From CAYWMP01 sp964459445 (GTDB lineage Bacteria; Desulfobacterota; DSM-4660; Desulfatiglandales; HGW-15), in contig CAYWMP010000008.1 of NCBI GenBank assembly GCA_964459445.1, forward strand, positions 1 through 64,000: a stretch of DNA of 64,000 nt. The letters run 5' to 3'. Positions 19,904-29,252 of this stretch are shown piece by piece. The number at the start of each line of letters is the position of its first letter. Position 1 is the stretch's first letter. Made by a program: the position numbers and the translations under genes. The notes beneath the pieces are model-generated. The model searched no databases, was not told the DNA's origin, and saw only the letters and a program-made list of their open reading frames with translations.

Positions 19904-21184
19904 ATGGAACGCGACAACGCATTTGAAATGGCCGCTTCGAACATCAGGTACGGTCCGAGCACGACCCGAGAAATCGGTATGGACCTCGCTGACCTCGGGG
20001 TTAAACGCGTCATGGTCCTGACAGATCCCGTGCTCAAGGAACTTCCTCCTGTCATGAACGTGGTTGAAGCCTTGAATGATCAAGGGATTGAGTACGAACT
20101 CTTCGATCGCGTTCGGGTTGAGCCAACGGACTCTTCGCTTAAAGATGCCATTTCCTTTGCACAAAAAGGAAATTTTGACAGTTTCATTGCAGTGGGAGGC
20201 GGATCGGTCATGGATACGGCAAAAGCAGCAAACCTCTACTCGACCTATCCCCCTGAAGACTTCCTTGATTACGTGAACCCGCCCGTTGGTAAAGGCGTTC
20301 CCGTTCCCGGAGAACTAAAACCCCTTTTCGCAATTCCAACCACGGCAGGCACCGGCAGTGAAACCACCGGTGTGGTGATCTTCGATTTCGAAGAGATGCA
20401 TGCCAAGACCGGCATTGCCCATCGGCGTCTCAAGCCCGCCCTGGGAATCATCGATCCTGAAAACACACGCACCATGCCCCCCATGGTCGCTGCATGCACC
20501 GGCCTGGACGTCCTCACCCACGCCATTGAATCCTTCACCGCCCTGCCCTTTACCGAACGTCCCAAACCCGAACGCCCTGTTCTTCGTCCGGCCTACCAGG
20601 GGTCCAATCCCATCAGCGATATATGGTCCCTTCAGGCCATGCGCATGCTTTCGCAAAACCTCATCAAGGTGATAAACGACCCGTCCGACGACGAAGCCAG
20701 GGGCGCAATGTTGCTGGCTGCGTCCTTTGCCGGGGTTGGCTTTGGAAATGCCGGATGCACATTGCCCCATGGCATGTCTTACCCGGTTTCCGGCATGGTC
20801 AAAAGCTACCACGCAGAGGGTTATCCTGAAGACCACCCCATGGTCCCCCATGGTATGGCCGTTGTCCTCAACGCCCCTGCCGCTTTCCGATTCACGGGAC
20901 CCGCATGTCCGGAAAAGCACTTGTCGGCTGCTGAGGCTCTGGGTACGGATGTCACTCGAGCAAAACTCGATGATGCTGGAAAAGTACTCGCTGATCGGGT
21001 GATTTATTTGATGCAAGCCTTGAATATCCCCAACGGGCTCAGTGCCATCGGTTACACCAGAGAGGACATACCCAAGCTCGTCAAAGGCACTCTACCCCAA
21101 CACAGGGTCATCAAGCTATCCCCACGCCCGGTTGGCGAAGAAGAACTCCCGATGATCTTCGAAAATGCGATGGAATATTGGTAG
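19904..21184 (+). CDS. Iron-containing alcohol dehydrogenase (hydroxyacid-oxoacid transhydrogenase-like)
   Basis: A 426-residue group III alcohol dehydrogenase. The NAD-binding GGGSVMDTAKAANLY is near residue 97. Metal-binding His residues lie in GLDVLTHAIESFTALPF, CTLPHGMSYPV and PHGMAVVLN. The motif spacing and the SNIRYGPSTTREIGMDLADLG start resemble the ADHFE1/HOT branch, which oxidises 4-hydroxybutyrate with 2-oxoglutarate as acceptor. That substrate is an inference. AAGGAG precedes ATG 19904 by about 7 nt. It lies 128 bp upstream of a liv operon on the same strand, so the substrate could be imported by that system. Confidence 0.88.
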   Translation: MERDNAFEMAASNIRYGPSTTREIGMDLADLGVKRVMVLTDPVLKELPPVMNVVEALNDQGIEYELFDRVRVEPTDSSLKDAISFAQKGNFDSFIAVGGGSVMDTAKAANLYSTYPPEDFLDYVNPPVGKGVPVPGELKPLFAIPTTAGTGSETTGVVIFDFEEMHAKTGIAHRRLKPALGIIDPENTRTMPPMVAACTGLDVLTHAIESFTALPFTERPKPERPVLRPAYQGSNPISDIWSLQAMRMLSQNLIKVINDPSDDEARGAMLLAASFAGVGFGNAGCTLPHGMSYPVSGMVKSYHAEGYPEDHPMVPHGMAVVLNAPAAFRFTGPACPEKHLSAAEALGTDVTRAKLDDAGKVLADRVIYLMQALNIPNGLSAIGYTREDIPKLVKGTLPQHRVIKLSPRPVGEEELPMIFENAMEYW

Positions 21185-21312
21185 GGAAGATTGGGATAGC
21201 GGGGAATAAGAATGGTCAACTAATGGTATAAATTTTAGCATGATGCGGGGGTCACGCGGAATAAAGCAATCCGCGTTAACTTATAACCACAATATTTGAG
21301 GAGGACAAGATT

Positions 21313-22557
21313 ATGACAGGAAAACAGAAATTTTTAATCGTATTGGTGGTTGGTTTGGCCGCCCTTGGCCTTATTATTACGAATCCTGCCTGTGCCAAGG
21401 TCGAAGGAGACACCATTGTATTTGGCGCTGCGGTTTCCTTCACCGGGAAATACTCGACTAACGGCAAACACACAAAGAATGGCTATGACCTCGCCGCCAA
21501 GCGTATCAATGAAATGGGCGGGGTCAAGGTGGCAGGCAAGAGTTACAAAGTTAAAATCAAGTACTACGATGACGAATCGACGCCGGCCCGCGCCGGGCAA
21601 TTAGCCGATCGGCTGATTAAGCAGGACGGTATCAAATTCATCCTGGGGCCATACGGTTCCGGACCGACCAAAGGCATGGCGCCTATAATCGAGAAGCACA
21701 AGATTCCCATGGTCGAGGCGAACGGCGCCTCTCGAGGTCTATTCAATAAGGGGTACAGGTACTTGTTTGCTGTGCTCTCCACCTCTGAGCAGTATTTGGC
21801 AGAAGCCATCACCGTGGCCGCCGAGCAGGCCAAAATGGCCGGCAAAGACCCGAATTCCCTAAGGGTTGCCATAGCAGTCGAGAATGATCCATTCTCAATG
21901 GACATCCGTGCCGGTGTTATCGATGACGCCAAGAGGTACGGCATGAAGGTTGTCATCGATGACAAACTGCCTAAAGAACTTACCGACATGACAGCAACCC
22001 TGACCAAGGTGAAGGCGCTGAAACCTGATGTTCTTATCGTTTCCGGTCATTCCAAAGGGGCGGCGCTTGCCGTCCGGCAGACATCGCAAATGAAAGTGGA
22101 CGTGCCGATACTGGCCATTACCCATTGTGAGGCGGCGGACGTGACAGGCAAGTTCGGTGCGAATGCCGACTATACGCTTTGTGCGACCCAGTGGGCGCCA
22201 ACCATGACTTATAAAGACCGATGGTTCGGATCGGCCGGAGATTATGCTGTACTCTTCGAAAAAACTTACGGTTATGTGCCGCCTTACCAGGGAGCGGAGT
22301 CCTCGGCCGCCGTGCTGGTCTATATCGATGCCATGGAACGGGCCGGGTCATTCGATACTGAGAAGGTGCGTGATGCCTTGGCCGCTACCAAGCTTGAGAC
22401 CTTCTATGGGTGGGTTGATTTTGATGACACGGGCAAGAACATCGCCAAACCCATGGTTCTGCGCCAAATCCAAAAGGGTAAATACATCCCGGTGGCGCCC
22501 AGCAACTTTGCCGCCGGCAAGGTAATCTACCCAAGACCCAAGTGGAGTCAAAGATAA
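21313..22557 (+). CDS. ABC transporter substrate-binding protein (LivK-type)
   Basis: A 414-residue periplasmic binding protein. The signal peptide covers about residues 1-29 (KFLIVLVVGLAALGLIIT), with cleavage near the Cys/Ala of NPACAKVEG. The mature start DTIVFGAAVSFTGKYSTNGKHTKNGYDLA is typical of Peripla_BP_6 proteins. FDDTGKN near the C-terminus is also typical. Ligand may be an amino acid, amide, carboxylate or aromatic acid. GAGGAGGAC lies 8 nt before the ATG. It heads the liv gene cluster. A 26-bp palindrome follows the stop codon and may set the gene apart from the permeases in expression. Confidence 0.92.
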   Translation: MTGKQKFLIVLVVGLAALGLIITNPACAKVEGDTIVFGAAVSFTGKYSTNGKHTKNGYDLAAKRINEMGGVKVAGKSYKVKIKYYDDESTPARAGQLADRLIKQDGIKFILGPYGSGPTKGMAPIIEKHKIPMVEANGASRGLFNKGYRYLFAVLSTSEQYLAEAITVAAEQAKMAGKDPNSLRVAIAVENDPFSMDIRAGVIDDAKRYGMKVVIDDKLPKELTDMTATLTKVKALKPDVLIVSGHSKGAALAVRQTSQMKVDVPILAITHCEAADVTGKFGANADYTLCATQWAPTMTYKDRWFGSAGDYAVLFEKTYGYVPPYQGAESSAAVLVYIDAMERAGSFDTEKVRDALAATKLETFYGWVDFDDTGKNIAKPMVLRQIQKGKYIPVAPSNFAAGKVIYPRPKWSQR

Positions 22558-22622
22558 ATTTATAATCATAACGCTTTGAAAGCACGTTTGATTAAGCAGG
22601 GGCTCGGGGACCCCTGTCCCGT

Positions 22623-22648
22623 CCTCCGCAGTAGCACTGCTACGGAGG
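22623..22648. repeat. Palindrome of the CCTCCGCAGTAG family (copy 3, core only)
   Basis: CCTCCGCAGTAG-CA-CTGCTACGGAGG lies between the binding-protein gene and livH. Without the long flanking ATTCCAAAT runs, only the core is present. It could form an RNA hairpin that stabilises the upstream mRNA end or lowers read-through (inference). Confidence 0.7.
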
Positions 22649-22703
22649 GTGGAAAAGGGATTGCTGAGGCCCTGCTTACCTAAAAAATAGATTTCTAACT
22701 ATT

Positions 22704-23603
22704 ATGGAAGCCTTCAAAATCCTCTTCACCGCACCGATCTTTTCGCTGCAGCTTCTCATTGATGGTGTCCTTATCGGCGCCATCTTTGCTTTGGCAGCTT
22801 ACGGCCTGGCGCTTGTGTGGGGCGTCATGCGGATCATCAACTTCGCCCAGGGAGAATTCGTCATCCTTGGAGGATTCATCGTCTATATACTAAGCAAGGC
22901 GGGTCTTAACCCTTTTCTATGCGTGCCGCTGGCGGCTGTGGCCTTGTATATCGTCGGATGGCTGCTTTACCACATCGTCATCGTTCGCATCATTGAAAAG
23001 GACCTTTTCATTTCGATTTTAGCCACATTCGGCATCGGCATTCTGATGCAGCAGCTCATGAACCAGTTGTTCGGCGCGGACGTACAGACCGTCGAATCCG
23101 AGCTTGGCACCTGGTTTTTGTTCAATGGCAATGTAACGGTCCTCCAGATCAAAGTGGTCAGCTTCTCCATAGCCCTGGTTCTGGGGGCCTGCCTTGCGTT
23201 TTTTATGAAAAAAACGCGACTCGGTCAGGCCATTCGCGCTACCGCCCAGGACGCCCGTGCTGCGAGAATCCTGGGTGTCGACACGAACAAGGTCTATGCC
23301 ACCACTTTTGGAATTAATGCTGCCATTTGTGGCGCGGCCGGAGCGTTGGTGGTGATGACCTGGGTCATTCAACCGTTCGCCGGGCTCGCCTATACGATCC
23401 GCTCCTTCATGATTGTCATTATTGCAGGGCTTGGTAACGTGGCGGGGGTAGTTTTTGCAGGATTGGGTCTCGGCGCTGCCGAGAACTTCGCCGGGTTTAT
23501 CTTCGGCGCCGAGTTTCAGGCCGCCTTTGTTTTTTCACTTTTAGTCGTCATCCTGGTTTGGCGCAACTTCTTACTCAGACTTCAACGAAAATATCTCAAA
23601 TGA
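22704..23603 (+). CDS. livH: Branched-chain amino acid ABC transporter permease LivH-type
   Basis: A 299-residue inner-membrane permease with about eight hydrophobic segments. The family signature GAIFALAAYGLALVWGVMRIINFAQGEFVILGGF is near residues 25-58. The EAA-like loop region is IRATAQDARAARILGVDTNKVYATTFG. It pairs with LivM to form the channel. There is no clear ribosome site before ATG 22704. The stop codon overlaps the livM start in ATGA (23600-23603). Confidence 0.94.
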   Translation: MEAFKILFTAPIFSLQLLIDGVLIGAIFALAAYGLALVWGVMRIINFAQGEFVILGGFIVYILSKAGLNPFLCVPLAAVALYIVGWLLYHIVIVRIIEKDLFISILATFGIGILMQQLMNQLFGADVQTVESELGTWFLFNGNVTVLQIKVVSFSIALVLGACLAFFMKKTRLGQAIRATAQDARAARILGVDTNKVYATTFGINAAICGAAGALVVMTWVIQPFAGLAYTIRSFMIVIIAGLGNVAGVVFAGLGLGAAENFAGFIFGAEFQAAFVFSLLVVILVWRNFLLRLQRKYLK

Positions 23604-24661
23604 ACACCAAAGGACGATATTTTGTGCTCTATGGCAGCATCCTTATTGTCTCACTGGTTGCTCCCTTTGTATTACCGGCCTACCAGACCCAGTTGGCCTT
23701 CCTGTGGGTGATGGTCGTGTTTGCCCTCACCTGGGATATTGTGGGCGGGCAGATGGGCTACAACTCATTCGGTAATGTCGTGTTTTTCGGCATCGGGATG
23801 TATGTAACCGCGGTGATACAGCGAAATATGCACTACGACCTCGATGAATACGCCCACGTGGCGGGCAGGGTGGATACGCTGCCCGCCGGTGATTACCTGG
23901 TTGGATTGTTTCTTGGTATGGGAGCGGGAGCCGTTGTTGCGGTGGTCATAGCTGCGATCCTCGGAGCCTGCATCCTGGGGATGGGGATGCGGGGCCAATA
24001 CTTCGGCATCTGTACCCTGGGGCTTGGGGTCGCTGCCGGTGAGTTGGCCAACGGTTGGGAATACGTCGGTGCGGGTTCCGGAATGGTCACACCGGTGTTT
24101 CCCGAAGGTTTGGGAGAGCGCGGGGCCTTCTTCTACTTTATCTTTTTCATCCTGGCCGTCATTGCGTTTTTGACGCTGAGATGGCTTTATTCCGGGCGAT
24201 TTGGTCTTGCGGTAAACGCCATCCGGGATGATGAGGACAAGGCGGAGGCCATGGGCATTCACACCTCCCGGTACAAGATTGTGGCCTGGTGCATTTCCGC
24301 CCTATTCCTCTCATTGGCAGGCGGTGGCGCCGGCCATCTTATCGGCTTTATCGATCCCACCGAAGTGGCCTTTGCCGGTCCTACCTTCGGGGTGTGGATG
24401 ATCTTGATGGCCATTCTCGGCGGCAAGGGGACCCTGTGGGGGCCGGTGATTGGCGCCGTGATCTTCCACATCACCCAGGAAATCTTCTGGACCTACTTGT
24501 TCGGTTGGCAGAGAGTGGCCTTGGGGGCACTCATTGTCGGTATCGTGGTCTTCTTCCCTCAAGGCATCATGGGATGGATTCGGGAGCAATGGCCCGAGCG
24601 CTTCGGCCATCGGGTAGAGGGGAAAGGAGTTTTAAGCGCCCCCGAGGGAGGTGGGGCGTGA
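23600..24661 (+). CDS. livM: Branched-chain amino acid ABC transporter permease LivM-type
   Basis: A 353-residue permease with many hydrophobic helices. The motif GQMGYNSFGNVVFFGIGMYVTAV and the later IRDDEDKAEAMGIHTSRYKIVAWCISALFLSLAGG are typical of LivM. ATG 23600 is chosen since it overlaps the livH stop by 4 nt and begins with a normal hydrophobic N-terminus; the longer frame adds 14 codons inside livH. The 3' end overlaps livG in GTGA. Confidence 0.94.
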   Translation: MNTKGRYFVLYGSILIVSLVAPFVLPAYQTQLAFLWVMVVFALTWDIVGGQMGYNSFGNVVFFGIGMYVTAVIQRNMHYDLDEYAHVAGRVDTLPAGDYLVGLFLGMGAGAVVAVVIAAILGACILGMGMRGQYFGICTLGLGVAAGELANGWEYVGAGSGMVTPVFPEGLGERGAFFYFIFFILAVIAFLTLRWLYSGRFGLAVNAIRDDEDKAEAMGIHTSRYKIVAWCISALFLSLAGGGAGHLIGFIDPTEVAFAGPTFGVWMILMAILGGKGTLWGPVIGAVIFHITQEIFWTYLFGWQRVALGALIVGIVVFFPQGIMGWIREQWPERFGHRVEGKGVLSAPEGGGA

Positions 24662-25404
24662 GCGAACAGCAACTGATCGTGGAGGGGGTCTGCAAGTTTT
24701 TCGGCGGCGTCGTTGCCAACGACAATATCACCATGTCTGTCCCCAAGGGCCGCATCATCGGCCTGATCGGCCCTAACGGCTCAGGCAAGACCACGCTTTT
24801 CAACTCCATCGTCGGTTACCATCCTATCGACAAAGGCTCCATCAGCTTTGAGGGCAGGGTGATCTCAGCAATGCGGGTGCCTGAGATCGCGCGTCTGGGT
24901 TTGCTCAGGACCTTTCAGCAGACACGCATTTACGGAAAGATGACCTGCTTTGAGAACATGCAGATCAGCGTGCCCCACACCAACGAAGGCATCCGAACCA
25001 TGTTCTCCAAGTATCTACCTGAGGTCACGGAGAAGGCCGAGAGCTTGCTGGAATTCGTGGGACTCTATGCCAAACGGCGCCTGATGGCGGGGGATCTCTC
25101 CTTTGGCCAACAAAAGCTCCTGGAGTTCGCCATGGCTCTTATGAACGAACCCAAAATGCTCCTGCTGGACGAGCCCACCGCAGGCATCAATCCGACGCTG
25201 ATTAACGGCTTAATCGAGCGCTTGAAGCGTTCCAATGAGGATCTCGGGATCACGCTCTTTGTCATTGAACACAACATGCGCGCAATAATGAACCTGGCCG
25301 AACACATTTACTGCCTGGCCCATGGGCAACTCCTGACCAGCGGTCCACCCGATCAGATCCAAAGGGATCAGCAGGTGATCGACGCCTATCTCGGGGCAAA
25401 ATAA
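24658..25404 (+). CDS. livG: ABC transporter ATP-binding protein LivG-type
   Basis: A 248-residue ATPase. Walker A is GPNGSGKTTL near residue 40. The Q-loop is TFQQTRIYGKMTCFENMQ, the signature is LSFGQQKLLEFAMAL, and Walker B is MLLLDEPTAGINP. The signature reads SFGQQ, normal for LivG. The start is GTG 24658, preceded by GAGGGAGGTGGG and overlapping the livM stop by 4 nt; the longer upstream frame is a livM shadow. The stop overlaps the livF start by 1 nt. Confidence 0.95.
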   Translation: MSEQQLIVEGVCKFFGGVVANDNITMSVPKGRIIGLIGPNGSGKTTLFNSIVGYHPIDKGSISFEGRVISAMRVPEIARLGLLRTFQQTRIYGKMTCFENMQISVPHTNEGIRTMFSKYLPEVTEKAESLLEFVGLYAKRRLMAGDLSFGQQKLLEFAMALMNEPKMLLLDEPTAGINPTLINGLIERLKRSNEDLGITLFVIEHNMRAIMNLAEHIYCLAHGQLLTSGPPDQIQRDQQVIDAYLGAK

Positions 25405-26282
25405 TGAAGCGGAACAAAAAACAGGAAGTCCGAGAAGATACTGCCAGGAGTTACGGCCTCGGCCCCGTAGACACAGTGCTGTCCGTTGACGAGGTGGAGC
25501 GTCAGGCCGCGAAGCTGGCCGCCGAAGGGCCAAGCCGAGAGCGCTTGAGTGAACTTGTGGGAAAGGAATCACTGGTTTCCATCGAAGGCTTAAAGGCAGG
25601 GTACGGCAAGATGGAGGTCTTGTACGAATTCGATTTACTCGTGGGAGAGGGCCAGTCTCTCTGCCTCATCGGCCCCAATGGCGCCGGAAAGTCCACCGTG
25701 CTGCATTCCATATATGGGTTCACCGATATCAAAGGTGGGGCCATCAAGATGCGGCGGGAGGACATCACCTGCCTGAATCCCAACGAGAAACTCAAACGGG
25801 CCGGGATCGCTTACATCCTTCAGGACACCTCTGTTTTCCCCGACATGACTGTCGAGGAAAATATGCATATGGGCGGCTTTCTCATGGACAGGCCGATGCA
25901 AGCCCGCGAGGCCACAGAGAAGGTGCTTGCCAAGTATCCCCGTTTGTCCGAACGCCGAAATATGAAGGCTGGTGTGCTTTCCGGCGGTGAAAGGCGTCTT
26001 TTGGAGATATCCAGGGCACTGATTATGGAGCCGGAAGTCCTATTAGTGGATGAGCCCTCCATAGGGCTCGAGCCCCGTTATATTGAAATGGTGTTCGAGA
26101 TCTTAGACGATCTCCAGCGCAATGAAGGCAAGACCATTGTCATGGTCGAACAGAACGCCAAGAAAGGGTTGGAATTCGCCGACATCGGCTATGTCCTGGT
26201 ATCGGGTCAACTGGCCATGGCCGACAAAGGCGACGAGCTCCTTCAGAATCCCGAAGTCGGCCGCTTGTTCTTAGGGGGATAA
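25404..26282 (+). CDS. livF: ABC transporter ATP-binding protein LivF-type with N-terminal extension
   Basis: A 292-residue ATPase. The conserved LivF core begins near residue 57 (SIEGLKAGYGKMEVLYEF). Walker A is GPNGAGKSTV, the signature is LSGGERRLLEISRAL, and Walker B is VLLVDEPSIGLEP. About 55 charged residues (from MKRNKKQEVRED to LSELVGKES) precede the core, which is longer than usual. ATG 25404 overlaps the livG stop in TAATG, supporting this start. The 3' end is 2 bp from the stop of the convergent dehydrogenase gene. Confidence 0.93.
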   Translation: MKRNKKQEVREDTARSYGLGPVDTVLSVDEVERQAAKLAAEGPSRERLSELVGKESLVSIEGLKAGYGKMEVLYEFDLLVGEGQSLCLIGPNGAGKSTVLHSIYGFTDIKGGAIKMRREDITCLNPNEKLKRAGIAYILQDTSVFPDMTVEENMHMGGFLMDRPMQAREATEKVLAKYPRLSERRNMKAGVLSGGERRLLEISRALIMEPEVLLVDEPSIGLEPRYIEMVFEILDDLQRNEGKTIVMVEQNAKKGLEFADIGYVLVSGQLAMADKGDELLQNPEVGRLFLGG

Positions 26283-26284
26283 AT

Positions 26285-27343
26285 CTAAAGGGCCTCAACA
26301 ATCGCTTTCCCCAGTTCAGCAGTCGTTGCACCGCCGCCCATATCAGGGGTTCGCAAAGGGGTGTCCCGCAACATTGTTTCGATAGCCCTTTCCACCGCCG
26401 CCCCGGCCTCTGTATGGCCCAGGTGATCCAGCATCATGGCGCCCGACCAGACTTGTCCTATGGGGTTCGCAATCCCCTTGCCTGCAATATCAGGGGCTGA
26501 GCCGTGAACCGGTTCGAACATGGAGGGGTATTCACGGGTTGGATTAATATTGGCCGATGGCGCAATACCGATACTGCCGGAGAGTGCGGGGCCCAGATCA
26601 GATAGAATGTCGCCGAAGAGGTTGCTCCCTACGACCACATCGAACCAGTCGGGATGAAGGACGAAATGGGCCGTAAGGATATCGATATGGTACTTGCTGG
26701 TCTGAATATCGGGATACTCTTGGGCGATGGCAGCGAAGCGCTCATCCCAAAAAGGCATGGTGTGAATAATGCCGTTGGACTTGGTTGCCGTTGCTACGTG
26801 CTTGGCGTCACGATGCCGAGCGAGTTCGAATGCATAGCGCAAGACCCTATCCACACCTTTTCGGGTGAAAACCGATTCCTGCACGGCCATCTCATCTTCG
26901 GTCCCTGAAAACATACGTCCGCCGATCTCTGAATATTCACCCTCGTTATTCTCTCGAACAATTAGAAAATCAATATCCCCCGGGCCCCGATCCTTGAGGG
27001 GCGTGACCATACCCGTCAGCAACCGAACGGGACGCAGATTTATATACTGCCGCATTTGCCTACGGATGGGTATTAATAGTTCCCACAAGGAAATGTGATC
27101 GGGTACGCCTGGAAACCCAACAGCGCCAAGGAAGATCGCATCATAACCGCGGAGTTCTTCGATCCCGTTTTCGGGCATTATACGGCCGGTACGGGTGTAA
27201 GTCTCGCAGCTCCAGGAGAATTCCTCCCAACTGAATTCAATGTCGAAACGCCTGCCAACCGCCTCAAGGACGCGGATGCCTTCAGGGACCACTTCTTTGC
27301 CGATGCCATCGCCGGGAATCACCGCGATCTTGTGGTTCGCCAT
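26285..27343 (-). CDS. D-malate/tartrate dehydrogenase-type (isocitrate/isopropylmalate dehydrogenase family)
   Basis: A 352-residue NAD-dependent beta-decarboxylating dehydrogenase. The start is KIAVIPGDGIGKEVVPEGIR. Catalytic Arg residues lie in IRRQMRQYINLRPVRLL and the segment VRENNEGEYSEIGGR. Metal-binding aspartates are in VVGSNLFGDILSDLGPALSGS. The NPTREYPSMFEPVHGSAPDIAGKG region resembles tartrate/D-malate dehydrogenases more than leuB. ATG 27343 is preceded by AAGGAGG at 6-nt spacing; the frame is open 34 codons further. It is divergent from the glcD-like gene, so hydroxydiacids are likely substrates in this neighbourhood (inference). Confidence 0.85.
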   Translation of the reverse strand: MANHKIAVIPGDGIGKEVVPEGIRVLEAVGRRFDIEFSWEEFSWSCETYTRTGRIMPENGIEELRGYDAIFLGAVGFPGVPDHISLWELLIPIRRQMRQYINLRPVRLLTGMVTPLKDRGPGDIDFLIVRENNEGEYSEIGGRMFSGTEDEMAVQESVFTRKGVDRVLRYAFELARHRDAKHVATATKSNGIIHTMPFWDERFAAIAQEYPDIQTSKYHIDILTAHFVLHPDWFDVVVGSNLFGDILSDLGPALSGSIGIAPSANINPTREYPSMFEPVHGSAPDIAGKGIANPIGQVWSGAMMLDHLGHTEAGAAVERAIETMLRDTPLRTPDMGGGATTAELGKAIVEAL

Positions 27344-27776
27344 ACCTTTCCTCCTTAATGGTCGAAAATCTTTATGGTTCTTGCCTTTTTGTTTTGTTTT
27401 TATTACCTTCCACCACTTGAACGACGTGCAATAATCTATTGGCAAATACCTCGATTCGCTTTTGAGCCTCTGACAGCATTTTGTCAGAAATATCCAATAA
27501 TGTGATTTTTGACGATAAACGACATTTTCTCAAGAAAATTCCTTCACACAGACTATTGCTCTCCTCATCTGTGACCGCAAGTGCTTATTATCCCTGGCGA
27601 CAACCTATTATCAAACCCTCAAAGGGATGGGCTGGGTTGTTGACATCCTCGAATCGGATGATACCATTATTAATGCCAGTGAATGCTTTGTCATTACCCA
27701 ATATGGCTGTGAGTGAGACACAAAGGGATTGGGGCAAGGCGAATTTTTGAATCTATAAACTATGAAGGATTTTGGC
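27344..27776. other. Divergent intergenic region
   Basis: About 430 bp between the dehydrogenase and the glcD-like gene, which are transcribed away from each other. It is the only long spacer here without an obvious inverted-repeat element. AT-rich stretches near 27440-27540 could hold the promoters, but no specific -35/-10 pair or operator could be assigned. Confidence 0.5.
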
Positions 27777-29168
27777 ATGGACAAAGACACACTCATCCAG
27801 ACGCTTGCTGACATCGTGGGCACTGACTATGTCCTCTCTTCGGACATGGATCGGGAACTCTATGGCTATGATGCTTCCCTTGAAAAAGGGAAACCCGACG
27901 TCATCGTGCTGCCTAATTGCACGGAGGAGGTCTCCCAGATCGTGGCCCTCGCCCACAGGGAAAAGATCCCGGTGATCGCGAGGGGCTCGGGAACCAATCT
28001 GAGCGGCGGCACAGTTCCCGTCCGGGGTGGCATTTTGGTTCACTTCTCGCGAATGAACCGGATTCTGGAGATTGACATCCCAAACCGAGCCGTGACCGTC
28101 GAGCCCGGGGTCATTACCCTGGACCTGCAAACACTGCTTCTCCAGAAGGGATTCGTTTACGCCCCCGATCCGGCCAGCCAGAAGGTTTCGACCCTGGGCG
28201 GCAACTTTGGGGAGAACTCGGGAGGGCCCCATTGCCTCAAATATGGTGTGACCACCAACCATGTTCTGGGGGCCGAGGTTGTGATGGATGACGGGACGGT
28301 CCTGTGGACCGGAGGAAAATCCCCCGACCAGCCGGGTTTTGACATCACCGGCTTATTGGTGGGCAGTGAGGGGACCCTGGGCATGGTCACCAAAATGATG
28401 CTGAAACTCATCCGGGCCCCGGAAGCGGTCAAGACCATGCTTGCGATCTATGAAACCATTGAGGATGCGGGAAATACCGTTTCCGCAATAATTGCGGAAG
28501 GCATCGTACCCGCCACCCTGGAAATGATGGACAACCTCGTCATGAAGGCTGTGGAGGAATCGGTCCATGTTGGATACCCTATTGATGCCGCGGCCGTTCT
28601 GATCATCGAACTCGACGGCTTGTCCGACGGTATGGAACGCCAGGCCGATAAGATCATGAACATCTGTCGGAGGCATAACGTTCGAGAAGTCAGGCTGGCA
28701 AAAGACGACCAGGAGCGGGCGGAACTTTGGGCCGGCCGCAAGGGGGCCTTCGGGGCTGTTGCTCGGCTGGCACCCAATTATCTGGTTTGCGATGGTACCG
28801 TTCCGCGCACAAAACTGCCCGAGGTGCTCAAGAAGGTCATGGAGGTGGGGAAGAAGTACGATCTCCCCATTGGCAATGTGTTTCATGCGGGTGATGGAAA
28901 TCTCCATCCCCTTATCCTCTTTGACGAAAGAAATCCCGAAGAATTGGAGCGGGTGCACAAAGCGGGGTCGGAGATCCTGAAGATTTGCGCGGATGTGGGA
29001 GGGACCATTAGTGGAGAACATGGGATCGGCACCGAGAAGTTGAAAGAAATGGCCTTTGTCTTTTCCGAGGGTGATTTTCAGCTCATGCGCCAAATCAAGA
29101 AGGCCTTTGACCCGGAGGATATACTGAATCCCGGCAAGGTGATACCTGCACCGGACGCTCCGATATAA
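27777..29168 (+). CDS. FAD-linked 2-hydroxyacid oxidase/dehydrogenase, GlcD-like
   Basis: A 463-residue flavoprotein. The PCMH FAD-binding domain is at the N-terminus (GSGTNLSGGTVPVRGGILVHF and the PDPASQKVSTLGGNFGENSGGP region). The C-terminal FAD-oxidase domain has the metal/substrate motif NVFHAGDGNLHPLI and GGTISGEHGIGTEKL. Such proteins oxidise D-lactate, glycolate or 2-hydroxyglutarate. ATG 27777 is preferred to the ATG at 27762 because AAGGA lies 7 nt before it. With the next two genes it makes a glcD-glcE-glcF-like set. Confidence 0.92.
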   Translation: MDKDTLIQTLADIVGTDYVLSSDMDRELYGYDASLEKGKPDVIVLPNCTEEVSQIVALAHREKIPVIARGSGTNLSGGTVPVRGGILVHFSRMNRILEIDIPNRAVTVEPGVITLDLQTLLLQKGFVYAPDPASQKVSTLGGNFGENSGGPHCLKYGVTTNHVLGAEVVMDDGTVLWTGGKSPDQPGFDITGLLVGSEGTLGMVTKMMLKLIRAPEAVKTMLAIYETIEDAGNTVSAIIAEGIVPATLEMMDNLVMKAVEESVHVGYPIDAAAVLIIELDGLSDGMERQADKIMNICRRHNVREVRLAKDDQERAELWAGRKGAFGAVARLAPNYLVCDGTVPRTKLPEVLKKVMEVGKKYDLPIGNVFHAGDGNLHPLILFDERNPEELERVHKAGSEILKICADVGGTISGEHGIGTEKLKEMAFVFSEGDFQLMRQIKKAFDPEDILNPGKVIPAPDAPI

Positions 29169-29252
29169 ACAGGTTCAAAGGTTTCCCGTTCAAGGTTCAA
29201 TCTTCGTGCCTTAGTGCCTTTGTGGCTATACTTCGAGGAAAGGAGTCATCAC

